Positions 1 through 10,862 are shown, counted from the stretch's first letter. The stretch: 64,000 nucleotides of DNA from Roseomonas sp. (GCA_031180725.1 JAPSLO010000003.1:276548-340547), one strand, 5' to 3'. Made by a program: numbers and translations. The notes: generated from the letters alone by a model not told the origin.

Positions 1-687
1 AAATACGCGGCCAATGCCTTCCTGGCGATGAAGGTCACCTTTATCAACCAGGTGGCCGATCTCTGTGAGCGCGTCGGCGCGGATGTGCACGACGTGGCGC
101 GCGGCATGGGGCTGGATGGGCGCATCGGGCGCAAATTCCTGCATCCTGGCCCAGGCTATGGCGGATCCTGCTTCCCGAAGGACACACTGGCGCTGGCCCG
201 CACAGCGCGGGAGGCGAATGCACCAATGACGCTGGTGGAGGCGACGATCGCCGCCAATGACGCGCGCAAGCTGGCTATGGCGGACCGCGTGATCGAGGCG
301 TTGGGCCACCCAGGCGGCAAGGTGGTGGGCGTGCTGGGCTTGGCCTTCAAGCCGGAAACCGACGACATGCGCGACGCGCCGGCACTGGCGATCCTGCCGC
401 GCCTGATCGAGGCCGGTTGCACGGTGCGCGCCTTCGACCCGGTGGCGATGGAGAATGCCCGCCGCCTGCTGCCGGCGGAAGTGAGCTATTGCGACAATGT
501 CATGGCCGCTGCGACGGGTGCCGATGCGGTGGTGCTGCTGACCGAATGGAACGAGTTCCGCGCCCTGGCGCCGGCCAAGCTGAAAGCGGCCATGCGCGGC
601 AAGGTAGTGCTGGACTGCCGCAACGCCTGGGACCCCGAAGCGATGCGCGAGGCCGGGCTGAGCTACCGCGGTATCGGGCGGCCGTAG
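1..687 (+). CDS. ugd: UDP-glucose 6-dehydrogenase, C-terminal part (cut by window edge)
   Basis: Makes UDP-glucuronate from UDP-glucose with two NAD+, a cytoplasmic step feeding acidic polysaccharides. The frame is already open at base 1 and 228 residues are visible, so about half of a roughly 435-residue enzyme is missing upstream. The visible part starts with the catalytic Lys/Asn segment (KYAANAFLA), then the catalytic-cysteine motif GGSCFPKD, and ends with the UDP-binding third domain (GLAFKPETDDMRDAP). An internal ATG at base 28 is not a real start because homology continues upstream. The gene converges on the SLC13 permease with 24 bases between stops. It fits the surface-glycan locus that follows. 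The family is certain; a GDP-mannose dehydrogenase is less likely because of the FKPETDDMR motif. Confidence 0.93.
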   Translation, partial: KYAANAFLAMKVTFINQVADLCERVGADVHDVARGMGLDGRIGRKFLHPGPGYGGSCFPKDTLALARTAREANAPMTLVEATIAANDARKLAMADRVIEALGHPGGKVVGVLGLAFKPETDDMRDAPALAILPRLIEAGCTVRAFDPVAMENARRLLPAEVSYCDNVMAAATGADAVVLLTEWNEFRALAPAKLKAAMRGKVVLDCRNAWDPEAMREAGLSYRGIGRP

Positions 688-711
688 CGTTCCGCCGCCC
701 CTGCCCTGCCG

Positions 712-2451
712 TCAGGACCAGTATCCCAGCGGCCCCTGCAGCAGCCACAGCGCGCCCATCCCGCCAACGGCATAGGCCAGCAGCACGGCCGTGCCGAGCT
801 TCAGGAAGTCGGTGGCGCGGTAGTTGCCGGGCGACATCACCATCAGATGCGTCTGGTAGCCGAAAGGCATCAGGAAGGAGGCGGAGGCGCCGAAGGCCGC
901 CGCCAGCGCGGCCGCTTCTGGTTCCAAGCCCGTCAGCGTGGCGAATTGCAGCGCCACCGGCAGTGCCGTCAGTCCCGCCGCCACGTTCGAAAGCAATTCC
1001 GTCAGCACCCAGGCGAGCACGAAGATCGCCAGCAGCCCGCCAAGAGGCCCAGTGATGCCCAGCCCATCAGCGATGCCACGCGCGACGACGGAATCCAGCC
1101 CAGTGCGCGTCACGATGGTAGCGAGGATCATGGAGCCCCACAGCGCCACCATTAGGTCGAAGGGGAACAGCGCCCTCACATCGCGGCCGCGCAGCAGTCC
1201 AAGCCCGAGCGCTGCCGCCACCAGCAGCAGCGTCAGCAGGCTGAAGTCGATCACGTCCACGATGGCGGCGAGGACGAAGGCGGCGAACAGCGCCGTCGCC
1301 ATCAGCGCCTCGCGGCGCGAGAGGGTGATGACAGGTGCGCCCTCGCGCAGGATCAGGTGGAAGTTCGAGCGGATCTCGTCATGCGCCAGGAAGTCGCTTC
1401 CGCCGGCTACCGCCAGCATGTCGCCGGGCTTCAGCTCCACATCGCCAAGCTTGCCGGAGATGCGTTCATGCCCGCGCCGGATGGCGAAGACCGAGGCGTC
1501 GAAGGTGGCGCGGAAGTTTGAATCCCGGAGCGTGCTGCCGATCAGCGAGGAGGTCTGCGTCACCACAGCCAGGTGCACCTCGATGCCCGGACGCCTGCGC
1601 ACCTCCTCCATCACATGCAGGCCCTGAATCAGCATCAGCTCATCGATATGGCTGACGTCGCCGACGAAGATCAGCACATCATCGTCCACGAGGATCTCGT
1701 TCGGGGAGGCCGGCGAGATGAGCCTTTCGCCGCGGATGATCTCCGCCACGTAGAAGTGGCTGAGATGGCGCAGATGGTTTTCCGCGATGGTGCGGCCGAC
1801 AAGCGGCGAGCCCGCGGGCACGCGGGCCTCCACATGGAACAGCTCCGGCGTGCTGGATGCGGCATCCGCGCCTGGCGAGGCCATCAGCCGAGGTGCCGCG
1901 ATCAGTAGCGCGACATAGACCGCCAGCGCCGCTGCCAGGCCCGGTAGGACGAAATCCGTGAAGCCGAGGGAAAGGCCCTGCCGTGCCGCCTGCCCCACGA
2001 CCATCAGATTGGCCGAGGTGCCGAACTGCGTGACCATGCCGCCGGCCAGCGCCATGTAGGAGAGCGGCAGCAGCAGTTGCCGCGCCGGCAGGCGCGCATT
2101 GCGCGTGGCCGGGCCCATCAGCGCGCCGACCACGGCAGTGTTCGGCATGACCGCGGAGATCATGCCCGCCACCGCCAGGAAGCGCGCGCGGATCGCCCGC
2201 TCCGATGACGGCCTGCGGCTGAATAGCAGGTTGCGCAGCCAGCTCAGCCTCCCCAGCACGCTGGAGAAGATGACCAGGCAGAGCACCGCCACGGAGGCGG
2301 GCTCTGCTAGCAGCGCAAGCGTCTCCCGAGGCGACATCACACCGAGCAGCATGGTCGCCAGCACGAAGCTCAGAAAGGCCGCGGACATGGGCACGCGGCC
2401 GGAGACGAGCGCCACCAGCAGCAGGGCGACCAACGCGATGTCGAGCATCAT
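712..2451 (-). CDS. SLC13-family permease with two TrkA-C domains, probable sulfate/anion transporter
   Basis: Inner-membrane anion carrier of the DASS/SLC13 type, 579 residues. The N-terminal half carries several hydrophobic helices and the family motif TQFGTSANLMV near residues 141-151. Two cytoplasmic RCK/TrkA-C domains follow (about 206-280 and 288-352), then a second set of helices. This architecture is found in bacterial and algal sulfate permeases. The gene lies 27 bases downstream of cysNC on the same strand, so it is probably the last gene of the cysD-cysNC operon and supplies sulfate to it; the substrate is inferred from that position. The start is one of two adjacent ATG codons. 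Dicarboxylates are the alternative substrate class for this family. Confidence 0.85.
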   Translation of the reverse strand: MMLDIALVALLLVALVSGRVPMSAAFLSFVLATMLLGVMSPRETLALLAEPASVAVLCLVIFSSVLGRLSWLRNLLFSRRPSSERAIRARFLAVAGMISAVMPNTAVVGALMGPATRNARLPARQLLLPLSYMALAGGMVTQFGTSANLMVVGQAARQGLSLGFTDFVLPGLAAALAVYVALLIAAPRLMASPGADAASSTPELFHVEARVPAGSPLVGRTIAENHLRHLSHFYVAEIIRGERLISPASPNEILVDDDVLIFVGDVSHIDELMLIQGLHVMEEVRRRPGIEVHLAVVTQTSSLIGSTLRDSNFRATFDASVFAIRRGHERISGKLGDVELKPGDMLAVAGGSDFLAHDEIRSNFHLILREGAPVITLSRREALMATALFAAFVLAAIVDVIDFSLLTLLLVAAALGLGLLRGRDVRALFPFDLMVALWGSMILATIVTRTGLDSVVARGIADGLGITGPLGGLLAIFVLAWVLTELLSNVAAGLTALPVALQFATLTGLEPEAAALAAAFGASASFLMPFGYQTHLMVMSPGNYRATDFLKLGTAVLLAYAVGGMGALWLLQGPLGYWS

Positions 2452-2478
2452 CGGCAGTCCGTCAGGCCTGCCCCCTGC

Positions 2479-4347
2479 TTACTGGTCGAGGAGATGTCGG
2501 ATGTGGGAGAGGACGATGCTGGCGGCCTGTTCGGGGGTTTTGCCGAGGGTATCGATGCGCAGTTCGGGCTTTTCCGGGGTTTCGTAGGGTGAGGAGACGC
2601 CGGTGAAGTTCTGGATCGCGCCGCGCATCGCCTTGGCGTAGAGCCCCTTCGGGTCGCGGCGGACGCATTCCTCGATCGGCGTGTCCACAAACACCTCCAC
2701 GAACTCGCCCGCCCCCATCATTTCCCGCACCATCCGCCGTTCCGCCCGGAACGGCGAGATGAAGCTGCACAGCACGATCAGCCCGGCATCCACGAACAGC
2801 TTCGCCACCTCGCCCACCCGGCGGATGTTCTCCACCCGGTCCTGGTCGGTGAAGCCGAGGTCGCGGTTCAGCCCGTGCCGCAGGTTGTCGCCGTCCAGCG
2901 TGTAGGTGTGCCGCCCTTCCCGGTGCAGCGCCTGTTCCACCAGCTTGGCGATTGTCGACTTGCCCGAGCCCGACAGCCCGGTGAACCACAGCACCATTGG
3001 CTTCTGATGGTCCAGCCCCGCCCGCGCGTGCTTGTCCACCAGGAACTCTTCGGTGTGGATGTTGGTCGCCCGCCGCAGCGAGAAGTTCACCATCCCCGCA
3101 CCCGCCGTGCGGTTGGTGAACCGGTCCACCAGGATAAACGCTCCCGTGGTCCGGTTTTCCCCATAAGGGTCCAGCGCCACCCGCGTCGACAGCGACAGGT
3201 TGCAGAAGGCGATCTCGTTGAAGTCCAGCTTCTTCGCCGGGTGCTGCTCCAGCGTGTTCACGTCGACCTTGTGCTTGATCGCCGTGACGCTGGCCGAGGT
3301 CCAGAGATTGCCGAACCGCACCAGATACTGCCGCCCCGGCAGCATCGCTTCCTCGTCCATCCACAAGAGATGCGCGGCAAACTGGTCCGTCACCTCCGGC
3401 CGGTCCGCCAGCGGCGCCAGCACATCCCCGCGCGCCACGTCGATCTCATCGGCCAGGCACAGCGTCACCGCCTCGCCCGCCGCCGCCGCCGGCTGCTCGC
3501 CATCCGGGCCGAGGATCCGCGCCACCCGGCTCTGCCGGCCCGACGCCGCCACCACCACCCCGTCGCCCACCGCAATCCGGCCCGATGCCACCGTGCCCGA
3601 AAAACCACGGAAATCCAGGTTGGGCCGGTTCACCCACTGCACCGGAAAGCGGAACGGCTTGTCCTCCGCCCCGTGCTCCGCATCCACCGTCTCCAGATGC
3701 GACAGCAGCGTGGGGCCGCGATACCAGGGCGTGTTGCCGCTCGGCAGCGTCACATTGTCGCCGAACCGCGCGGAAACCGGGATCGGCACCAGCGAGGTGA
3801 AGCCAAGCCCCGAGGCAAAGGTCGCCCAATCGCCCACAATCCGGTCAAACGTCGCCTCGTCGAAATTCACCAGGTCGATCTTGTTCACCGCCAGCACCAC
3901 ATGGCGGATGCCCAGCAGCGAGCAGATAAAGGTGTGCCGCTTGGTTTGCGTCAGCACGCCCTTGCGCGCATCGCACAAAATGATCGCCAGGTCCGAGTTC
4001 GACGCCCCCGTGGCCATGTTGCGCGTGTATTGCTCATGGCCCGGCGTGTCGGCGACAATGAAGCTGCGCTTCGGGGTGCCGAAGAAACGATACGCCACGT
4101 CGATGGTGATGCCCTGCTGACGCTCCGCCTCCAGCCCGTCCACCAGCAGGGCCAGGTCCACCTCCTCCCCCACCGTCCCGTGCTTGCGACTGTCCTTCTC
4201 AATCGTCGCCAGCGTGTCCTCCATGATCAGCTTGCTGTCATACAACAGCCGGCCAATCAGCGTGGACTTCCCATCATCCACCGACCCGCACGTCAAAAAC
4301 CTCAGCAGGCCACGCGACGCCCCAGCGCCAACAGGGTGCATGTCCAT
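2479..4347 (-). CDS. cysNC: Bifunctional sulfate adenylyltransferase subunit 1 / adenylylsulfate kinase
   Basis: A 622-residue fusion that activates sulfate to APS (with CysD, driven by GTP hydrolysis) and phosphorylates APS to PAPS. The N-terminal GTPase domain has G1 GSVDDGKST (21-29), G3 DTPGHE (100-105) and G4 NKID (155-158), followed by EF-Tu-like beta-barrel domains. The C-terminal APS kinase has its own P-loop GLSGSGKST (457-465) and DGDN (485-488). Length is normal for the fusion. Its ATG overlaps the cysD stop by one base (TGATG), so translation is coupled. PAPS is the donor for sulfotransferases, and four such genes lie 15-29 kb to the right, which points to sulfation in addition to cysteine synthesis. 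No key residue appears to be missing. Confidence 0.97.
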   Translation of the reverse strand: MDMHPVGAGASRGLLRFLTCGSVDDGKSTLIGRLLYDSKLIMEDTLATIEKDSRKHGTVGEEVDLALLVDGLEAERQQGITIDVAYRFFGTPKRSFIVADTPGHEQYTRNMATGASNSDLAIILCDARKGVLTQTKRHTFICSLLGIRHVVLAVNKIDLVNFDEATFDRIVGDWATFASGLGFTSLVPIPVSARFGDNVTLPSGNTPWYRGPTLLSHLETVDAEHGAEDKPFRFPVQWVNRPNLDFRGFSGTVASGRIAVGDGVVVAASGRQSRVARILGPDGEQPAAAAGEAVTLCLADEIDVARGDVLAPLADRPEVTDQFAAHLLWMDEEAMLPGRQYLVRFGNLWTSASVTAIKHKVDVNTLEQHPAKKLDFNEIAFCNLSLSTRVALDPYGENRTTGAFILVDRFTNRTAGAGMVNFSLRRATNIHTEEFLVDKHARAGLDHQKPMVLWFTGLSGSGKSTIAKLVEQALHREGRHTYTLDGDNLRHGLNRDLGFTDQDRVENIRRVGEVAKLFVDAGLIVLCSFISPFRAERRMVREMMGAGEFVEVFVDTPIEECVRRDPKGLYAKAMRGAIQNFTGVSSPYETPEKPELRIDTLGKTPEQAASIVLSHIRHLLDQ

Positions 4348-5246
4348 CAGAAGTAACCCTCGCGCTTTTTGCGTTCCATGGAGGCTTCCTGGTCCTTGTC
4401 GATCAGGCGGCCGGCGCGTTCGCTGACGCGGCTTTCGCGCAGTTCGCGGATCACCTCCTCGATCGTTGCCGCGCGGCTTTCATGCGCCGCCGTCAGCGGC
4501 CAGTCGCCCATGGTGCGGAACCGCACCCACAGCTCCTCCACCCGCTCGCCCGGCAGCAGCGGCAGCCGCTCATCATCGCGCATGATCAGCACGCCATCCC
4601 GCCGCACCACCGGCCGCGGCGCCGCATAATACAGCGGCACGATCGGAATGTTCTCCGCCGCGATGTAGTCCCACACATCGAACTCGGTCCAGTTCGACAG
4701 CGGGAACACCCGCATCCCTTCGCCCTGGTTCACCCGCGTGTTGTAGAGCCCCCACAGCTCCGGCCGCTGGTTCCGCGGCTCCCAGGTGTGGCCAGAAGTG
4801 CGGTGGCTGAACACCCGCTCCTTCGCCCGCGCCTTCTCCTCGTCGCGCCGCGCCCCGCCAATCGCCGCATCGAACTTGTGCAGGTCCAGCGCCTGCTTCA
4901 GCGCCTCGGTCCCCATCACGCTCATGTGAACCTGGCTGCCGTGATCAATCGGGTTGATCCCCCGCGCCAGCCCATCCGGGTTGGTGTGCACAATCAGGTT
5001 CAGCCCCAGCTCCGCCGCCCGCTGGTCGCGAAACTCCAGCATCGCCCGGAAGTCCCAGCCGGTCGCAATGTGCAGGCACGGAAAAGGCAGCCGCCCCGGC
5101 GCAAAGGCCTTCAGCGCGATGTGCAACACCACCGAGCTGTCCTTGCCAATCGAATAAAGAAGCACCGGATTGCGGAAGCTCGCCGCCGTCTCACGGAGGA
5201 TGCCAATCGCCTCCGCCTCCAGCCGCCGCAAATGGGGGGTGAGCAA
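4347..5246 (-). CDS. cysD: Sulfate adenylyltransferase subunit 2
   Basis: Catalytic ATP-pyrophosphatase-type subunit that forms APS from sulfate and ATP in complex with CysN. It has 299 residues, the family length. The PP-loop SIGKDSSV sits at residues 32-39, followed by the PAPS-reductase-like fold, and the C-terminal end is rich in Arg/Lys as in other CysD proteins. The best start matching family N-termini ([14 protein letters not shown]) is a TTG at 5246, with a GGGAG ribosome-binding site about ten bases upstream; no ATG lies nearby. The gene is first in the cysD-cysNC-permease operon. A 304-base gap separates it from rfbB, so a promoter probably lies there. Confidence 0.96.
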   Translation of the reverse strand: MLTPHLRRLEAEAIGILRETAASFRNPVLLYSIGKDSSVVLHIALKAFAPGRLPFPCLHIATGWDFRAMLEFRDQRAAELGLNLIVHTNPDGLARGINPIDHGSQVHMSVMGTEALKQALDLHKFDAAIGGARRDEEKARAKERVFSHRTSGHTWEPRNQRPELWGLYNTRVNQGEGMRVFPLSNWTEFDVWDYIAAENIPIVPLYYAAPRPVVRRDGVLIMRDDERLPLLPGERVEELWVRFRTMGDWPLTAAHESRAATIEEVIRELRESRVSERAGRLIDKDQEASMERKKREGYF

Positions 5247-5550
5247 GACAAGGAACTCCCAAGCAGAAGTTGCGCGGAACCCACTAACTGTTCTTGTGCC
5301 GCGGGTCTAGCATGGGATTGCTGCGCTGCACGATGCCGCGGGCCAGCCGCCAGGTCTCTGCGCAGAAAATGTGCGCGCCTGATGCCGCACTGCACAAGCG
5401 GATGGCGCTCCGCACGAAGCGCCATGACCATGCCTGCCTGGGCCGTGGCCGCATTCACCGTCCAGACAGCCCCCGGATGCCCGGTCAGCGGCTTTGGATC
5501 CGCTCCCGAGCCGATCCGTCATGCAGCAAACGGCATGTATCAGGGCGGGC
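5247..5550. other. Gap between rfbB and cysD
   Basis: These 304 bases lie upstream of cysD and downstream of rfbB, both on the minus strand. Short open frames exist on both strands (for example minus 5458 leftwards, which would run into cysD), but none shows a recognisable family or a convincing ribosome-binding site. The gap should hold the cysD promoter. I see no clear -35/-10 pair or hairpin. Confidence 0.5.
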
Positions 5551-6609
5551 TCAGTCGGCTTGGCCTAGCCTCTGCCCCGCATAGCGTGCGGCGCGGATCG
5601 GTGCCCACCAGGCGGCGTTGTCCAGGTACCAGCGCAAGGTCTTCTCGAGCCCAGCCTCGAAATCGTGCCGAGCCTTCCATCCCAGCGCGGCTTCGGCGCG
5701 TGATGGATCCATCGCGTAGCGGAAGTCGTGCCCGGGCCGGTCCTTCACGAAGGTAATAAGGCGCTCGCGCGGACCAGAGGGGTCCGGCCTCAGTCGGTCC
5801 AGTACCGCACAGATCGTCTTCACCACCTGCAGATTGGTCCGTTCCTGCCGCGGGCCGATGCAGTAGGTCGCGCCTGGCTGCCCCGCATGCAGGGCTGCGG
5901 TCACCAGCGCCTCAGCATGGTCGTCCACATAGATCCAGTCGCGGATGTTCGATCCGTCGCCGTAGACGGGAAGCGATTTTCCCTCGAGCGCATTCAGGGC
6001 GACGAGGGGGATCAGCTTCTCCGGGAATTGCCACGGGCCGTAGTTGTTCGTCGTATTGGAAACGAAGGCTGGGAAGCCATAGGTGTGATACCAGGCGCGC
6101 ACCAGATGGTCCGAGGCGGCCTTAGAAGCCGAATATGGGCTGCGCGGGTCATAAGGTGTGGTCTCGTCGAAGGGCTTGTCCCCCGGGCGCAGCGCGCCGA
6201 ACACCTCGTCGGTCGAGACGTGATGGAAGCGGAAGACCTGCCGGCCCTCGGCCTGCAAGGTGGACCAGTGGGCGCGGGCCGCTTCCAGCAGCACCTGCGT
6301 GCCGACGACATTGGTGCGGATGAACTCCGCCGGCCCATCGATGGAGCGGTCCACATGGCTTTCCGCCGCCAGGTGCATCACCACCTGCGGCTGCCATTCG
6401 GCGAAGACCGCGCGCATCGCTTCGGCGTCGCAGATGTCGGCCTTCACATGCAGGTGCCGCCGGTGCCCGCGCGCCTCCTCCAGCGCGTCGTGGCTCGCGG
6501 CGTAGGTTTCCTTGTCCACATTCACCACGACATGGTCGGTGTTGCGGATCAGGTGGCGAACGACGGCGGAGCCGATGAAGCCCAGCCCGCCCGTGACGAG
6601 GACATGCAT
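5551..6609 (-). CDS. rfbB: dTDP-glucose 4,6-dehydratase
   Basis: Second step of dTDP-L-rhamnose synthesis: dTDP-glucose to dTDP-4-keto-6-deoxyglucose with tightly bound NAD+. It is a short-chain dehydrogenase/reductase fold of 352 residues, the usual length. Visible are the Rossmann motif GGLGFIG (7-13), the family signature STDEVFG starting at 132, and the catalytic YSASK at 159-163. It starts two bases after the rfbA stop and is the last gene of the coupled rfbC-rfbD-rfbA-rfbB run. The product feeds rhamnose or another 6-deoxyhexose into the surface glycan. Confidence 0.97.
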   Translation of the reverse strand: MHVLVTGGLGFIGSAVVRHLIRNTDHVVVNVDKETYAASHDALEEARGHRRHLHVKADICDAEAMRAVFAEWQPQVVMHLAAESHVDRSIDGPAEFIRTNVVGTQVLLEAARAHWSTLQAEGRQVFRFHHVSTDEVFGALRPGDKPFDETTPYDPRSPYSASKAASDHLVRAWYHTYGFPAFVSNTTNNYGPWQFPEKLIPLVALNALEGKSLPVYGDGSNIRDWIYVDDHAEALVTAALHAGQPGATYCIGPRQERTNLQVVKTICAVLDRLRPDPSGPRERLITFVKDRPGHDFRYAMDPSRAEAALGWKARHDFEAGLEKTLRWYLDNAAWWAPIRAARYAGQRLGQAD

Positions 6610-6611
6610 GG

Positions 6612-7508
6612 TCAGCTCCTTGCTGCCGCCTGGCCGCCTTCGGCCGCCAGCAGCCCTTCCAGGTAGCGCCCATAGCCGCTGTTGCGCAGCGGCGCTGCCA
6701 GCGCCCGAAGCTGCGCGTCATCGATGAAGCCCATCCGCCAGGCGATCTCCTCCGGCGAGGCCACCTTCTGCCCGGTGCGCTTCTCGATCGCGCGGACGAA
6801 TTCGCCGGCTTCCAGCAGGCTGTCATGCGTGCCGGTGTCGAGCCAGGCATAGCCGCGCCCGAGCCGTGTCACGCGCAGAGAGCCTTCCTCCAGATAGGCG
6901 CGGTTCAGGTCCGTGATCTCCAGCTCGCCGCGCGCGGAAGGCTTCAGTTCACGGGCGATGGCCGGCGCGCGCCCGTCATAGACGTAAAGCCCCGTTACCG
7001 CCCAGTCCGACCGCGGCGCCTTCGGCTTCTCCTCCAGGGTCAGCGCGTGACCTTCGGCATCGAACTCCACCACGCCATAGCGTTCCGGGTCGGCGACACG
7101 ATAGGCGAAGATGCCGGCACCATGTGCTGCGGCGACGCAAGCTTCGCGAAGCCTTTCATCCAGCTCGTGGCCGTGGAACAGGTTGTCGCCCAGCACCAGC
7201 ATGCTCGGCGCGCCGTCCAGGAACTCCTCCGCCAGGATCAGCGCCCGCGCGATCCCATCCGGCCGTTCCTGGACCGTGTAGTCCAGCTTCACGCCCCAGC
7301 GGCTGCCATCACCCAGCAGGCGCTGGAACAGCGGCATGTCGTGCGGCGTGGAGATCACCATGATCTCCCGGATGCCGCCCAGCATCAGCACCGACAGCGG
7401 GTAATAGATCATCGGTTTGTCGTACACCGGCAGCAGCTGCTTCGAGACTGCCAGCGTCGCAGGATGCAGCCGCGTTCCCGCACCACCTGCCAGCACAATG
7501 CCTTTCAT
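6612..7508 (-). CDS. rfbA: Glucose-1-phosphate thymidylyltransferase
   Basis: Joins dTTP and glucose-1-phosphate to give dTDP-glucose, the first step of dTDP-rhamnose synthesis. The N-terminal nucleotidyltransferase signature GGAGTRLHP is at residues 8-16, followed by [16 protein letters not shown]. From the ATG at 7508 the protein is 298 residues, normal for RmlA. The frame is open 36 codons further upstream, but that extension overlaps rfbD and does not look like RmlA, so it was rejected. The chosen ATG overlaps the rfbD stop by four bases (ATGA). Confidence 0.97.
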   Translation of the reverse strand: MKGIVLAGGAGTRLHPATLAVSKQLLPVYDKPMIYYPLSVLMLGGIREIMVISTPHDMPLFQRLLGDGSRWGVKLDYTVQERPDGIARALILAEEFLDGAPSMLVLGDNLFHGHELDERLREACVAAAHGAGIFAYRVADPERYGVVEFDAEGHALTLEEKPKAPRSDWAVTGLYVYDGRAPAIARELKPSARGELEITDLNRAYLEEGSLRVTRLGRGYAWLDTGTHDSLLEAGEFVRAIEKRTGQKVASPEEIAWRMGFIDDAQLRALAAPLRNSGYGRYLEGLLAAEGGQAAARS

Positions 7509-8410
7509 TGCGTTTTTGCCTCCCCCGCTGGCCCGACGAGCCGGTCCAGGCATCGCGCCAGGGAAGCCCGCCAATCCGGCGCCTTGATGCCATGCAAGCG
7601 CGCAATCCTGCCGCAATCGAGCCGGCCATCGGCCGGCCGGCGCGCCCGGGTCGGATACTCCGCCGTGCCGATCGGCACCAGGCGCGGCCGTGGATGGCCG
7701 CGCAGCGCCGCCCCTTCCAGGATCGCGGCGGCGAAGTCGTGCCAGCTGGCATGCGGTGCGCCGGTCAGGTGGAACAGGCCGAAGACCTCCTCCCCCGCCG
7801 TCGCGGCCATCAGCCGCGGCGTCATCGCCACCACCGCTTCGGCCAGATCCGCCGCGAAGGTCGGCGCACCCAGCTGGTCGGCCACGACGCGCAACTCCTC
7901 ACGCTCCTTCGCCAGGCGCAGCATGGTCTTCAGGAAGTTGGCGCCGTCCGCGCTGCAGACCCAGGCGGTGCGCAGCACCACGCTGCGCGGCTGGGCGGCC
8001 AGCACCAGCGCCTCGCCTTCCGCCTTGGTGGCGCCGTAGACGCCGAGCGGGTTCACCGGATCGTCTTCCACATAAGGGGCGCCTTTCCGCCCGTCGAAGA
8101 CATAGTCGGTGGAGAAATGCACCAGCGGCGCGCCGACCGCGGCGGCGGCCTCGGCCAGCCAGCCGGCGCCGGTGGCATTCACGGCACGGGCCAGCTCCGG
8201 CTCGTCCTCTGCCCGGTCCACGGCCGTATAGGCAGCGGCATTCACCACCAGCGCGGGCGCTGCGGCGACGACGGCGGCCTGCACGCTGTCGCGCCGTGTC
8301 AGGTCCAGCCCCGGCGGCTCCAGCGCCGTCACCTGGTGGCCGGCAGCCGTCAGGCAGGCTGCCAGGGCCCGGGCGACCTGCCCTTCCCGCCCCGCCACCA
8401 GCACGCGCAT
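7505..8410 (-). CDS. rfbD: dTDP-4-dehydrorhamnose reductase
   Basis: Final NAD(P)H-dependent reduction giving dTDP-L-rhamnose. It is a short-chain dehydrogenase of 301 residues with the Rossmann motif GREGQVA at 7-13, the RmlD segments [12 protein letters not shown] and STDYVFDG, and the YGATK catalytic pair. The ATG at 8410 was chosen over an upstream start because the Rossmann strand begins right after it and because it overlaps the rfbC stop (TGATG). Its own stop overlaps the rfbA start. The tight overlaps indicate one polycistronic message. Confidence 0.96.
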   Translation of the reverse strand: MRVLVAGREGQVARALAACLTAAGHQVTALEPPGLDLTRRDSVQAAVVAAAPALVVNAAAYTAVDRAEDEPELARAVNATGAGWLAEAAAAVGAPLVHFSTDYVFDGRKGAPYVEDDPVNPLGVYGATKAEGEALVLAAQPRSVVLRTAWVCSADGANFLKTMLRLAKEREELRVVADQLGAPTFAADLAEAVVAMTPRLMAATAGEEVFGLFHLTGAPHASWHDFAAAILEGAALRGHPRPRLVPIGTAEYPTRARRPADGRLDCGRIARLHGIKAPDWRASLARCLDRLVGPAGEAKTQ

Positions 8411-9000
8411 CAGAAGAACACCGGGCCGCACTCTGCCAGGCGTGGCAGCTTCCGGTCCTTTTCGGACAGTACCGCCGCCTCCGGCGCTACCCCCCAGTCG
8501 ATGCCCAGCGCCGGGTCGTTCCAGGCAATGCCCCCTTCGCACGCCGGCGCGAAATGGGCGCTGGCCTTGTAGACCACCTCGGTCTCCGGCTCGCGGGTCA
8601 CGAAGCCATGCGCGAAGCCAGCAGGGATGTAGAGCATCAGCCCGTTTTCCGCGGTCAGCTCCACCGCCACATGCCGCGCCAGCGTGGGCGAGCCCGGCCG
8701 AAGGTCCACCGCCACATCCAGGATGGTGCCGCGCAGCACGCGGATGATCTTCGCCTGGGCATGGGGGGCGGTCTGGAAGTGCAGGCCCCGCACCGTGCCG
8801 GCCGGCACCGAGCGCGAGTGGTTGTCCTGCACGAACTCCTCCGGGATGCCGAGGGCGGCGAAATCGCGCCGGCTGTAGGTTTCCTGGAACTGGCCACGCC
8901 GATCCTCGAAGCGCCGCGCGGCAATCAGCAGCGGGCCTTCAATCGACAGCGCGCGGGCCTCGAAATTGCCGGCGCGGCGAATAAGAGGGGCGGCGTCCAT
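8410..9000 (-). CDS. rfbC: dTDP-4-dehydrorhamnose 3,5-epimerase
   Basis: Epimerises dTDP-4-keto-6-deoxyglucose at C3 and C5, the third step toward dTDP-rhamnose. Cupin-type RmlC fold, 196 residues from the ATG at 9000. The active-site segment VRGLHFQ and the neighbouring HSRS and AHGF motifs are visible. A frame extension upstream to 9135 is GC-rich and unlike RmlC, so it was not used. First gene of rfbC-D-A-B. A 165-base gap separates it from kdsD on the same strand. Confidence 0.95.
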   Translation of the reverse strand: MDAAPLIRRAGNFEARALSIEGPLLIAARRFEDRRGQFQETYSRRDFAALGIPEEFVQDNHSRSVPAGTVRGLHFQTAPHAQAKIIRVLRGTILDVAVDLRPGSPTLARHVAVELTAENGLMLYIPAGFAHGFVTREPETEVVYKASAHFAPACEGGIAWNDPALGIDWGVAPEAAVLSEKDRKLPRLAECGPVFF

Positions 9001-9165
9001 CTCTACCGGCCTTGGCCATGTCCATGCGGACGGACTGCCGGCCTCATGCCGCTTCCGATCCGCGGCGGGCGCGGCCGGACCGTCCCGGTCCATCTGGCTG
9101 CCACTACAGGATGGTGACCGCAATTCCAACCCCAAGGTGGGCGGCCGCCCCGCCCATTTCGGGAA

Positions 9166-10140
9166 TCAGGCGATGCCGGCACGCAACAGATCGTGCAGGT
9201 GCAGGATGCCAATCGGGCGCCCTTCCTCCAGCACGAAGAGGCTGGTGATCCGCTGGTCGTTCATCAGCCCCAGCAGATCCGCCGCCAGGCTGCCCGGCGC
9301 GGCAGTGCGTGGGGTGGAGGTCATCGCCTGCGCCACCGGGCTCTCCATGGAAACGCCGCGCTGGAATGCGCGCCGCAGGTCGCCATCCGTCAGCACCCCG
9401 GCCAGCCGCCCCTCCGCATCCAGCACGCCGGTCACGCCGAAGCGCCGCGAGGTCATCTCCACCACCGCCTCGCCCAGCGTGGCCGAGAGCGGTACCAGCG
9501 GCAGTTCCTGCTTCCCGTGCATGAGGTCACGCGCCCGCTTCAGCCGGGCCCCCAGCTTGCCGCCGGGGTGGAAGACCCGGAAATCCTCCGGCGAGAAGCC
9601 GCGCGCTTCCAGCAGGCACATGGCCAGGGCGTCGCCGAGTGCGAGCTGCATGGTAGTGCTGGTGGTCGGCGCCAGGCCGTTGGGACAGGCTTCGGGCATG
9701 CGCGGCAGCGTCAGGCAGTGATCCGCCGCGCTGCCCAGTGCGCTCTCGGGCCGAGAGGTGACCGCGATCAGCGGAACGTCGAAACGCCGCGTATAGGCGA
9801 TGATGTCCGCCAGCTCCGGCGCCTCGCCGGACCAGGAGAGCGCCAGCACCGCATCCTCCCGCCCGATCATGCCGAGATCGCCATGGCTCGCCTCGGCCGG
9901 ATGGACGTATTGCGCCGGCGTGCCGGTGGAGGCGAGCGTCGCCGTGATCTTGCGGGCGACATGGCCGGACTTGCCCATGCCGGTCAGGATCACCCGCCCT
10001 GTCCGGTCCAGGATCAGCGCTGCGACCTCCAGCACCCGGGCGCCGAGCTCGCCCTGCAGCGCGTCGTGCAGGGCGCGCAGGCCGTCGGCTTCCAGAGCGA
10101 CGGTGCGCAGCAGGGTCTCGCGCCGCTGGGCCTCGCTCAT
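9166..10140 (-). CDS. kdsD: D-arabinose-5-phosphate isomerase (KdsD/KpsF family)
   Basis: Interconverts ribulose-5-phosphate and arabinose-5-phosphate, the first committed step of Kdo synthesis. The 324-residue protein has an N-terminal SIS sugar-isomerase domain (GKSGHVARK, then SWSGEAPEL) and two C-terminal CBS domains, the standard KdsD/KpsF layout. Its start overlaps the kdsB stop by four bases. The kdsA-kdsB-kdsD order gives a complete cytoplasmic route from ribulose-5-phosphate to CMP-Kdo except for the KdsC phosphatase, which is not in the window. Kdo could serve lipopolysaccharide core or a capsule linker; the sequence does not decide. Confidence 0.94.
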   Translation of the reverse strand: MSEAQRRETLLRTVALEADGLRALHDALQGELGARVLEVAALILDRTGRVILTGMGKSGHVARKITATLASTGTPAQYVHPAEASHGDLGMIGREDAVLALSWSGEAPELADIIAYTRRFDVPLIAVTSRPESALGSAADHCLTLPRMPEACPNGLAPTTSTTMQLALGDALAMCLLEARGFSPEDFRVFHPGGKLGARLKRARDLMHGKQELPLVPLSATLGEAVVEMTSRRFGVTGVLDAEGRLAGVLTDGDLRRAFQRGVSMESPVAQAMTSTPRTAAPGSLAADLLGLMNDQRITSLFVLEEGRPIGILHLHDLLRAGIA

Positions 10141-10862
10141 CGCAGCAGCTCCCGCGCGCGTTCCAGGTCCTCAGGCGTGTCCACGCCGAGCGGCACGGCC
10201 CTCACCGCCGCGGCCTCGATGCGCATGCCGGCTTCCAGCGCACGCAGTTGCTCCAGCTTCTCCCGCTGCTCCAGGCCCGAGGGCGGCAGCGCGACGAAAC
10301 GCGCCAGCGCGGCGCGGCGCCAGGCATAGAGGCCGATATGGTGCCAGAGCGGCCCCTCGCCCCAGGGTGCGGTCGCGCGCGTAAAATAGAGGCAGCGGAA
10401 GCGCCCGGGCGCCAGTTCGGTGCCCACCATCTTCACCACCTGCGGGGCGGTCCGTTCCTCGGGGCGGGTGATCTCGGCCACCAGGGTCGCCATGTCCACC
10501 GCGGTGTCCATCAGCGGCGCAAGGGCGGCGCGGATCGTCTCCGGCGCGATGGTCGGCAGGTCGCCCTGCACATTCACCACTGCATCATGCACGCCGGTGG
10601 GATCCAGTACGGAGACCGCCTCATGCACCCGGTCGGTACCGGAAGGATGATCGGGGCGCGTCATCTGCACGCGGCCGCCGGCAGCGCGCACGACCTCCGC
10701 GATCTCGGTGCTATCGGTGGCCACCACCACCTCGCCGATCGCCGCTTCCATGGCGCGGCGCCAGACATGCACGATCATCGGCGCGCCATGGATGTCCGCC
10801 AGCGGCTTGCCCGGCAGGCGCGTGGCGGCCATGCGGGCCGGGATCACCACGATCGGCCGCAC
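10137..10862 (-). CDS. kdsB: 3-deoxy-manno-octulosonate cytidylyltransferase (CMP-Kdo synthetase)
   Basis: Activates Kdo with CTP to CMP-Kdo for transfer to lipid A or a capsule linker. 241 residues, close to the usual 245-250. The N-terminal nucleotide-binding segment [15 protein letters not shown] is diagnostic, with [13 protein letters not shown] and VNVQGDLP further on. It starts three bases after kdsA and overlaps kdsD by four, so it sits in the middle of a coupled three-gene operon. Confidence 0.96.
   Translation of the reverse strand: MRPIVVIPARMAATRLPGKPLADIHGAPMIVHVWRRAMEAAIGEVVVATDSTEIAEVVRAAGGRVQMTRPDHPSGTDRVHEAVSVLDPTGVHDAVVNVQGDLPTIAPETIRAALAPLMDTAVDMATLVAEITRPEERTAPQVVKMVGTELAPGRFRCLYFTRATAPWGEGPLWHHIGLYAWRRAALARFVALPPSGLEQREKLEQLRALEAGMRIEAAAVRAVPLGVDTPEDLERARELLR

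Noticed and set aside
5247-5550. Possible decayed gene upstream of cysD
   Set aside because: Several short frames exist but none resembles a known protein, and none has a clear start signal.
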